Shown here piece after piece: positions 1-4,920 of a stretch of 5,354 nucleotides of DNA. Position 1 is the first letter of the stretch. Every line of letters begins with the position of its first letter. Below the pieces are notes generated by a model, which made no database searches, was not told the origin of the DNA, and saw only the letters and a list, made by a program, of their open reading frames with translations. The position numbers were made by a program, and so were the translations under genes. Origin of the DNA: Candidatus Vogelbacteria bacterium (GTDB lineage Bacteria; Patescibacteria; Paceibacteria; UBA9973; UBA12445); the NCBI GenBank assembly GCA_016201425.1, contig JACQCW010000093.1, positions 1-5,354 of the forward strand, in the 5' to 3' direction.

Positions 1-2300
1 CTGAGATTTATGATTATCTTAGAGTGCTTTTTGCGCGTATTGGTAGGCCGCATTGTTTGGTCTGCGGCGAGGAGATCAAGAGACTTTCAAACGATGAGAT
101 CGTCGATTTTATTATAAATAAACTTAAGAAGCATAATCTCGAGGATAAAAGTAAGACAGATCAGGTGGGTAGAGTGATGATATTTGCTCCTGTAGTACGA
201 GGCAGGAAGGGAGAGTACTATCAACTCCTCTATGATCTCTTGGGTAAGGGTTACACCCAAGTTAAAATCGACGGTGTAATGTATAAACTTCGTGAGCAGA
301 TAATTCTTGATAAAAATAAGAGACACGATGTAGATGTGTTAATAGATGAGATTTCTTTAGTTGAACGCGATGGCCTTGCCTCTGCAATTATTAACAAAGA
401 GAAAATCATTAAAGACCGGCTAGGAGAAGCTATCGGCATAGCCTTGGCTCAGTCTGATGATACTTTGAAAGTTGTTTTCAATATGGACCAAGGAAGGGTT
501 ATTCTTTCGGGTTTGGGGCCAAAATGGGAAGAGATCGGTATGTCTGCTAAGTACACTTGCCCTAATGACGGTTTTTCTTTCATGGAGGTTGAGCCAAGAC
601 TTTTCTCTTTTAATTCTCCGTACGGTGCATGTGAGATTTGTCATGGGTTGGGAACCAAGACGCTGTTTGGTGATGATCTTTGCGATGCGTGTCATGGTAA
701 GAGATTGAGACCCGAGGCGTTGAATGTTTTTATTGCCGGGAAAAATATTGTAGATCTGAGTTCTATGTCTATCAAAGATGCCTTTATGTTCTTCAAGAAT
801 TTAAAACTCACTGAGCGTGAAGTTGGCATTTCTTCAATCGTAACAAAAGAAATTCAGAATCGAATTAAATTTATGCTTGATGTTGGGTTAGATTATCTTT
901 CCTTAGACAGAAGGGCGGGGACACTCTCTGGCGGCGAGGCGCAGAGAATTAGGTTGGCGTCGCAGTTGGGCTCACGTTTGGTCGGAGCACTTTATGTTCT
1001 TGATGAACCGACAATTGGACTTCATTCTCGTGACAATGACCGACTTATTAAAACGCTTAAGGACTTGCGTGATTTGGGTAATACAATTATTGTTGTTGAG
1101 CATGATGAGGATACAATCTTTTCGTCTGATTATCTCGTTGATATTGGCCCAGGAGCAGGTGTGCATGGTGGCGAAGTGGTCGTCTCCGGACCAACAGACG
1201 AACTTATCACAAATAAAAAGTACAAATCATTAACGTTAGATTATCTACGAGGAGACGCGAGAGTAGAGATACCTAAAAAACGACGCGACAAAGATATGGG
1301 CTCGCTTAAAATAGTAAACGGCAGTGTGTTTAATATTAAAAATTTGAACGTAGAGGTTCCTCTTGGTAAACTTATTTGTTTAACAGGAGTGTCTGGCTCG
1401 GGTAAGTCATCGTTAATGGATGAGATTATTTTAAAGAATCTTAAAAATAAATTCGAAAGAAGACGAAAGACCGAGCCTGAGAATTGCAAAAACTTTTTAG
1501 GTGCAGAATACGTTTCAAGAATTGTTTCTATTGACCAGTCGGCGATTGGCAGAACCCCGAGATCAAATCCAGCTACATATACTGGTGCCTTCACACACAT
1601 TCGTGATATGTTCGCTGAGACTGTTGATGCTAAGGTGAAGGGATTTAGAGCGAATAGATTCTCTTTTAACGTGAAGGGCGGTAGATGCGAGACGTGCGAG
1701 GGTAATGGTCAGATTGCAGTTGAAATGCATTTCTTGCCCACTGTCTATGTTCCGTGTGACGTGTGTGGTGGCAAACGATTTAATCGCGAAACACTCGAAG
1801 TTAAATATAAGAAGAAGTCTATTCATGATGTTTTGAAAATGACCGTAGAAGAGGCGTCTCGATTTTTTGCCGATATCCCGGCCATATATGACAGGTTAAA
1901 AATTTTAAATGAGGTTGGTCTCGGTTATCTCGAGCTTGGCCAGTCAGCAACAACATTATCGGGTGGCGAGTCACAAAGAGTTAAGATTGCTTCTGAATTG
2001 TATAGACCGGATCTCAACAGAACAGTATATCTTTTGGATGAACCAACAATCGGTTTGCATTATGAGGACGTAAAAAATTTGATTGAGATCATACAAAGAT
2101 TGGTTCGACATGGAAATACGGTTATTATTATTGAACATAACATGGATATTATAAAGTGTGCAGATTATATTATCGACATGGGTCCCGAAGGCGGTATTAA
2201 TGGCGGCAGGGTGGTTGCCCATGGATCACCTGAAGCGATTACAAAAGTCGCGAAGTCTTATACTGGTCAATATTTAAAGAAGGTTTTAAGAAGGAGATAA
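1..2300 (+). CDS. uvrA: UvrABC system protein A (excinuclease ABC subunit A), 5' end outside the window
   Basis: UvrA is the dimeric, DNA-binding ABC ATPase that finds bulky lesions and loads UvrB in nucleotide excision repair. The frame is open from base 3 (EIYDYLRVLFARIGRPHC) with no start in the expected place, so about 110 N-terminal residues, including the first Walker A, lie upstream; the GTG at 24 is internal. About 765 residues are visible. Seen in order: CLVC (54-65); CPND (558-569); EPRLFSFN; a zinc module with CEIC (630-641) and CDAC (681-692); ABC signature LSGGE (924-938); Walker B VLDEPTIGLH (996-1025) and the H-loop histidine (1101-1103); second Walker A GVSGSGKSS (1386-1412); GRTPRSNPATYTG; second zinc module CETC/CDVC (1686-1766); second LSGGE (1956-1970); second Walker B LLDEPTIGLH (2031-2060) and IIEHN. 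The C-terminus SYTGQYLKKVL is typical. The segment between the first zinc-module Cys pairs is only about a dozen residues, far shorter than in E. coli UvrA. The identity is secure. Confidence 0.97.
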   Translation, partial: EIYDYLRVLFARIGRPHCLVCGEEIKRLSNDEIVDFIINKLKKHNLEDKSKTDQVGRVMIFAPVVRGRKGEYYQLLYDLLGKGYTQVKIDGVMYKLREQIILDKNKRHDVDVLIDEISLVERDGLASAIINKEKIIKDRLGEAIGIALAQSDDTLKVVFNMDQGRVILSGLGPKWEEIGMSAKYTCPNDGFSFMEVEPRLFSFNSPYGACEICHGLGTKTLFGDDLCDACHGKRLRPEALNVFIAGKNIVDLSSMSIKDAFMFFKNLKLTEREVGISSIVTKEIQNRIKFMLDVGLDYLSLDRRAGTLSGGEAQRIRLASQLGSRLVGALYVLDEPTIGLHSRDNDRLIKTLKDLRDLGNTIIVVEHDEDTIFSSDYLVDIGPGAGVHGGEVVVSGPTDELITNKKYKSLTLDYLRGDARVEIPKKRRDKDMGSLKIVNGSVFNIKNLNVEVPLGKLICLTGVSGSGKSSLMDEIILKNLKNKFERRRKTEPENCKNFLGAEYVSRIVSIDQSAIGRTPRSNPATYTGAFTHIRDMFAETVDAKVKGFRANRFSFNVKGGRCETCEGNGQIAVEMHFLPTVYVPCDVCGGKRFNRETLEVKYKKKSIHDVLKMTVEEASRFFADIPAIYDRLKILNEVGLGYLELGQSATTLSGGESQRVKIASELYRPDLNRTVYLLDEPTIGLHYEDVKNLIEIIQRLVRHGNTVIIIEHNMDIIKCADYIIDMGPEGGINGGRVVAHGSPEAITKVAKSYTGQYLKKVLRRR

Positions 2301-2333
2301 CTTTTTAAGTCATTAATATTAGCCGTTTGATGT

Positions 2334-2362
2334 TTGATCTGGCACTCGGGTTGTGCTAACTT
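2334..2362 (+). promoter_or_regulatory. candidate sigma70-type promoter (extended -10) for the three-gene unit
   Basis: A -35-like TTGATC (2334-2339, four of six consensus bases) is followed after 17 nt by TAACTT (2357-2362). That hexamer is weak on its own but is preceded by TGC, giving an extended -10 (TGnTAnnnT). It lies about 40 nt upstream of the ATG at 2402, and the predicted leader ends in a strong Shine-Dalgarno. The -35 sits in the second copy of a tandem GTTTGAT heptamer (2325-2338). There is no intrinsic terminator after uvrA, so read-through from uvrA is also possible. This is a consensus-based call only. Confidence 0.4.
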
Positions 2363-2389
2363 TTGTTTAGATTGAAAATTTGATTGAAC

Positions 2390-2398
2390 AAGGAGGAG
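2390..2398 (+). promoter_or_regulatory. ribosome binding site setting the start at 2402
   Basis: AAGGAGGAG contains a full AGGAGG (2391-2396) five bases before ATG 2402. It decides the start of the 189-aa gene: the alternative in-frame TTG at 2384 lies upstream of this site and would place the Shine-Dalgarno inside the coding region. Confidence 0.85.
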
Positions 2399-2401
2399 AT
2401 T

Positions 2402-2971
2402 ATGCCAACTATCATTAGGCGTAAGTCGATGTACATGTGCCGTATCTGTGGAGATTTGTTTTATAATAAGAGGGCTGCAGTTAAGTGTGAATTGCAAGGG
2501 ATTCGACTTTCTCACTGCCAGGAAGGTTACGTAATAAGGCAGAATTGGTCCGGTCCACAACATATGCGTGACAGATATCTGATGATCGTATACGCACGTG
2601 ATGGCGAATGTCCAGACAGCCTGTCTTACACGTTCAAGGTCGATAGAGTCACACTTGAAAAGATCGGATATGGTTATGCAAATTCTCGTCCAGGACACTC
2701 TGGCTTACAGTTGGAAATTTCGGGTAGACAAAATAATGATGAGGGTCTCTTCGTCTATCCAAAAAATACTTGGACGAATATCATTAGGGCTGACAATGGT
2801 CCTGTTTATAAGGTAAAGACTTGGGCCGAATACTTTGAAGAGCTTCTGAAGCGAAGCCCATCTATCTTATTAGATCCGGAGTTTGAGAGACACCGCAGTG
2901 GTCAGCTGATTAAAGCTATGCTGTTAGATCGGGCGAAGAAGTTGGTGAGAGGTAAAAAAGTAGAACCTTGA
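2402..2971 (+). CDS. hypothetical protein, 189 aa, with N-terminal zinc-finger-like Cys cluster
   Basis: I do not recognise a named family. With the ATG at 2402 the protein has 189 residues and ends in TGA. Near the N-terminus is a CxxC knuckle (C13, C16), an aromatic and a hydrophobic position spaced as in a C2H2 finger (F20, A26), then C29 followed by E, and H38/C39 further on. The pattern C-x2-C-x12-C with a late H or C is compatible with a degenerate zinc finger or ribbon. The remainder (about 45-150) looks like a beta-rich soluble domain with scattered aromatics. The C-terminal 45 residues are charged and probably helical (WAEYFEELLKRS, then a Lys/Arg-rich end). No signal peptide or membrane segment is visible, so it is probably cytoplasmic. 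It is the first gene of the unit after uvrA, about 100 nt downstream. A nucleic-acid-binding or regulatory role would be a guess from the Cys cluster and basic tail. Real coding is supported by the strong ribosome site and uninterrupted frame. Confidence 0.8.
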   Translation: MPTIIRRKSMYMCRICGDLFYNKRAAVKCELQGIRLSHCQEGYVIRQNWSGPQHMRDRYLMIVYARDGECPDSLSYTFKVDRVTLEKIGYGYANSRPGHSGLQLEISGRQNNDEGLFVYPKNTWTNIIRADNGPVYKVKTWAEYFEELLKRSPSILLDPEFERHRSGQLIKAMLLDRAKKLVRGKKVEP

Positions 2972-2994
2972 CTAACAGGTGTAACTATGTTAGT
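2971..2994. repeat. short inverted repeat after the 189-aa gene
   Basis: ACTAACA (2971-2977) and TGTTAGT (2988-2994) are perfect reverse complements around a 10-nt loop, starting on the last base of the stop codon. The stem is only 7 bp and AT-rich, and the nearest T-run (3010-3015) begins 15 nt after it, so it does not make a convincing terminator. It could be a weak RNA hairpin, a protein-binding site, or chance. Confidence 0.3.
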
Positions 2995-3040
2995 TTGCAC
3001 TTAAAGCTAGTTTTTTGACAATCTACCTTAGAGTAGAGAA

Positions 3041-3050
3041 GGGAGAAGGA
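3041..3050 (+). promoter_or_regulatory. ribosome binding site setting the start at 3051
   Basis: The purine run GGGAGAAGGA directly precedes ATG 3051; GGGAG (3041-3045) has a usable 5-nt spacing. It supports ATG 3051 over the in-frame TTG at 3015, which has no Shine-Dalgarno and would add 12 residues in front of the hydrophobic segment. Confidence 0.7.
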
Positions 3051-3533
3051 ATGTTGAGTTTCAAGAGGGTCATGCTTTACTCTGCTTTGGCAGCAACACT
3101 TTTGATCGGTGCTGGTCTTTGGCCTGACAGCTTTGTGAGGCAGAAGATGCAGAAGACTGTTGTTTCGGAAACCGTACAAATTCCTGAGTGGCATGCTTCT
3201 GCTGGGCCCATGCCAGTGTGCGACGATTTGGACGGACACATCACAAGAGTGGAAGAAGTCACCAATCAGATTAACTCACTGGCTGACTGGAGTGATGTTT
3301 CGAGTCAAGATGATGGTCGTGTTGTTTTGGTAATGAGGAGAGTCGGAGTTTTGAACAATGAGCGAGAAGCTCTTTACAAGCACCTAGATAGTTGTTTGTC
3401 CCAAGAGATCATTACTCCAGCCGAACATGAATTCATTTCTACTTTCTTTATTGCGCCAGCGTGGCGCAATCTCGCGAATGCGAGCTCGAGGCTTGACACG
3501 GCCATTGATTTCAGAAAACTTGGCTATAAGTAA
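3051..3533 (+). CDS. hypothetical membrane-anchored or exported protein, 160 aa
   Basis: No family recognised. From ATG 3051 the protein has 160 residues. A short basic start (K5, R6) is followed by a hydrophobic stretch at about residues 7-24 (VMLYSALAATLLIGAGLW), then a basic/polar stretch (R30, K32, K35). There is no clear AxA cleavage site or lipobox, so an uncleaved N-terminal signal anchor is more likely than a cleaved signal peptide. The rest is soluble and mostly helical by eye, with exactly two cysteines (C57 in MPVCDDL and C115 in LDSCLSQ), both in the presumed extracytoplasmic part and able to form one disulphide. Two helix-rich regions (about 60-80 and 95-118) are charged and might pack as a small helical bundle. 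It follows the 189-aa gene by 79 nt and precedes the next start by 16 nt, so co-transcription with the 95-aa gene is likely. Function is unknown. Confidence 0.75.
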   Translation: MLSFKRVMLYSALAATLLIGAGLWPDSFVRQKMQKTVVSETVQIPEWHASAGPMPVCDDLDGHITRVEEVTNQINSLADWSDVSSQDDGRVVLVMRRVGVLNNEREALYKHLDSCLSQEIITPAEHEFISTFFIAPAWRNLANASSRLDTAIDFRKLGYK

Positions 3534-3539
3534 AAGGAG
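3534..3539 (+). promoter_or_regulatory. Shine-Dalgarno shared by a mini-ORF (ATG 3543/3546) and the GTG start at 3550
   Basis: AAGGAG begins right after the stop of the 160-aa gene. It lies 3 nt from ATG 3543, 6 nt from ATG 3546 and 10 nt from GTG 3550. The two ATGs are in another frame and reach a stop after six codons. Only the GTG opens the 95-aa frame, whose upstream codons 3541-3546 are TGA TGA. The best-spaced start therefore does not belong to the long frame. Confidence 0.6.
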
Positions 3540-3542
3540 CTG

Positions 3543-3563
3543 ATGATGCGTGAGGATCGATAG
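3543..3563 (+). other. six-residue mini-ORF overlapping the start of the 95-aa gene
   Basis: ATG ATG CGT GAG GAT CGA TAG encodes MMREDR and then stops. It has better Shine-Dalgarno spacing than the GTG at 3550 and covers the first codons of the 95-aa gene in a different frame. It may be a leader peptide that couples or limits translation of the downstream frame, or the trace of a one-base insertion in a gene that originally started at ATG. Removing a single base between 3549 and about 3560 would join the ATG to the long frame. Confidence 0.35.
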
Positions 3564-3837
3564 GATTGATTCACAGTTACTGAAAATCTTTGAGGGAAAG
3601 GCTGAGGACGAACGCTACCGCGTGATCATTAAACTGGCTGAGCCGCTCGATCCCGATAGGGTTGAGTTACTTCGAATTCTCGGTGCTAATGGGGCACTCG
3701 AGGAGACTGTATACATTTCGACCAAACTTACAAGGAGCGCAATCGAGAAGCTTTCAGATGAAGACTGGGTTAAGGCGATTGAGACTCCAGCTGACCCCAC
3801 ATATCATCCAGACCCACCAAAGTGGTTAGTTCAGTAG
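3550..3837 (+). CDS. small protein, 95 aa, resembling the propeptide/inhibitor I9 fold
   Basis: The only available start in this frame is GTG 3550 (in-frame TGA at 3544). The protein reads RYRVIIKL (a beta strand, about residues 22-29), DPDRVELLRILGA (helix, about 34-46), a strand ending in VYISTKLT (about 54-61), SAIEKLSDEDW (helix, about 63-73) and VKAIETP (strand, about 74-80), then a Pro-rich tail (about 81-92). This strand-helix-strand-helix-strand order, with the 'hydrophobic strand, S/T-x-K/R-L, x3-I-x-x-L, V-x-x-I-E' signature, matches subtilisin propeptides and standalone I9 protease inhibitors. The assignment is by pattern only and no homology search was done. No signal peptide or membrane segment is seen and no subtilase domain follows, so it would be a free-standing domain, probably cytoplasmic. 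It sits 16 nt after the membrane-anchored protein gene and ends just before a terminator. An unrelated ferredoxin-like small protein is the main alternative. Confidence 0.75.
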   Translation: MRIDRIDSQLLKIFEGKAEDERYRVIIKLAEPLDPDRVELLRILGANGALEETVYISTKLTRSAIEKLSDEDWVKAIETPADPTYHPDPPKWLVQ

Positions 3838-3846
3838 TTTATCTTG

Positions 3847-3878
3847 CCCGCTCACGAGTAATCGTGAGCGGGTTTTTT
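3847..3878 (+). terminator. intrinsic (rho-independent) terminator of the three-gene unit
   Basis: CCCGCTCACGA (3847-3857) pairs perfectly with TCGTGAGCGGG (3862-3872): an 11-bp GC-rich stem with a GTAA loop, immediately followed by six T (3873-3878). It starts 9 nt after the stop of the 95-aa gene. The opposite strand has no T-run after the hairpin, so it acts on the + strand only. Confidence 0.95.
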
Positions 3879-3906
3879 GTAACATTTCTTATTGTAGTGG
3901 TATTAT
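3877..3906 (+). promoter_or_regulatory. candidate promoter of ddl (extended -10)
   Basis: TATTAT (3901-3906, five of six -10 consensus bases) is preceded by TGG, giving an extended -10 of the TGn form. TTGTAA (3877-3882, four of six) lies 18 nt upstream and its first two bases are the last of the terminator T-run. The start of transcription would fall near 3912-3914, giving a leader of about 21-23 nt before ATG 3935. That leader is A-rich and contains no GGAG-like element. Confidence 0.6.
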
Positions 3907-3934
3907 AAGTGGAATATAAGATAAATTAAAAACA

Positions 3935-4903
3935 ATGTTAACCACGAGAGTAGCAGTCTTACGCGGGGGACCAAGTTCCGAATACGATGTGTCGCTGAAT
4001 ACCGGCGCTAATGTTTTAAAAGCTCTTTCACCTAAGTTTAAAACAAAGGATGTACTTGTTACGAAAGAGGCCGAATGGTTTATGGATGGTGTACAGGTGA
4101 CTCCTGAGATAGTGTGTCGGAATGTTGATGTTGTATTTATAGCTATGCATGGAGAGTTCGGAGAAGATGGGCAAGTACAGAGGATTATAGAAAAGTTTAA
4201 AGTTCCGTATACCGGTTCGCGCTCCTGGCCGTCGTCGGTAGCGATGAATAAAGGTTTAACCAAAGATTATTTTAGAAAGAATGGCATACGGACACCTCAC
4301 GGTTTATTAGTATCTAGTAGTGCTGGTAATACGGAGGAGCTTGCACAAAATATTTTTAATAAAGTTTCACCGCCGTGGTTTGTGAAGCCCAACATTGGTG
4401 GCTCATCAGTTGGTGCTAGTTTGTGTAAAAGTATCCCCGATTTGATTAAGGGTCTGAATGACGCATTTCAATATTGCGAGTCAGTTATTGTGGAAGAATG
4501 TATCAAAGGGAGAGAGGCTACTTGTGGGGTGATTGAGAACTTTCGTGATACAAAACATTATTCTTTATTTCCGATTGAAATAATTAAACCGGACAATAGA
4601 TTATTTTTTGATTACCAGTGTAAGTATGATGGAACGACCAAGGAGATTTGCCCAGGAAATTTTTCTAAAGAAGAAAAGGAAGAGTTACAGCGTTTAGCCG
4701 TAAGAATTCATAAGGCACTTGGATTACGTCATTATTCACGATCTGATTTTATTGTTTCACCAAGGGGAATATACGCGCTAGAGGTTAACACACTTCCTGG
4801 TTTAACGTCCGAATCTCTCTTTCCGAAGGCTATGGCCGCTGTTGGGTGTGCCTACGGTGATTTTTTGGAGCACTTAATTAACTTGGCGTTGGCAAAGAAA
4901 TAA
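3935..4903 (+). CDS. ddl: D-alanine--D-alanine ligase
   Basis: Cytoplasmic ATP-grasp enzyme that joins two D-Ala molecules with ATP to give the dipeptide used by MurF in peptidoglycan precursor synthesis. It has 322 aa, within the usual 300-370. Seen: N-terminal RVAVLRGGPSSEYDVSL, where E16 corresponds to the substrate-binding Glu15 of E. coli DdlB; HGEFGEDG (72-79); PYTGS (91-95); ATP-binding VKPNIGGSSVG (150-160) with K151 and the catalytic-loop serines S157/S158; VEECIKGREATCGV (186-199); the omega-loop tyrosine Y231 in CKYDG, the residue expected for D-Ala-D-Ala rather than D-lactate specificity; R269 and metal ligand D271 in YSRSDF; metal ligands E283 and N285 in EVNTLPGLTSESLFPKA. All catalytic positions I can place are present. 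The start is set by homology because no Shine-Dalgarno is visible. The gene has its own promoter directly after the terminator of the upstream unit and converges with priA. Retaining it implies that the organism makes its own peptidoglycan precursors. Confidence 0.96.
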   Translation: MLTTRVAVLRGGPSSEYDVSLNTGANVLKALSPKFKTKDVLVTKEAEWFMDGVQVTPEIVCRNVDVVFIAMHGEFGEDGQVQRIIEKFKVPYTGSRSWPSSVAMNKGLTKDYFRKNGIRTPHGLLVSSSAGNTEELAQNIFNKVSPPWFVKPNIGGSSVGASLCKSIPDLIKGLNDAFQYCESVIVEECIKGREATCGVIENFRDTKHYSLFPIEIIKPDNRLFFDYQCKYDGTTKEICPGNFSKEEKEELQRLAVRIHKALGLRHYSRSDFIVSPRGIYALEVNTLPGLTSESLFPKAMAAVGCAYGDFLEHLINLALAKK

Positions 4904-4920
4904 TTATGAGTAGCTTGAAT

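Noticed and set aside
1241..1600. Open frame of 119 codons on the minus strand
   Set aside because: It is fully antisense to the conserved Walker A region of uvrA and has no ribosome site or recognisable motifs, so it is a shadow frame.
2384..2401. Upstream TTG start for the 189-aa gene
   Set aside because: It would put the AGGAGG inside the coding region. ATG 2402 has an ideal ribosome site.
2267..2698. Open frame of 143 codons on the minus strand
   Set aside because: It is antisense to the 189-aa gene and its promoter region. The + strand frame has the strong ribosome site and sensible composition.
2971..3015. Inverted repeat ACTAACA/TGTTAGT plus a downstream T-run as an intrinsic terminator
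   Set aside because: The stem is 7 bp and AT-rich and the T-run begins 15 nt later, so it does not have terminator geometry. It is listed only as a repeat.
3015..3043. Perfect -35 hexamer TTGACA (3015-3020) upstream of the 160-aa gene
   Set aside because: At 16-18 nt downstream there is only GAAGGG-like sequence, with no -10. The hexamer alone is not enough to call a promoter.
3493..3530. TTGACA (3493-3498) with TATAAG (3525-3530) at the end of the 160-aa gene, as a promoter for the 95-aa gene
   Set aside because: The spacing is 26 nt, too long. The alternative TTGATT (3505-3510) leaves only 14 nt.
3889..4263. Open frame of 124 codons on the minus strand
   Set aside because: It is antisense to the catalytic N-terminal half of ddl, which is certain.
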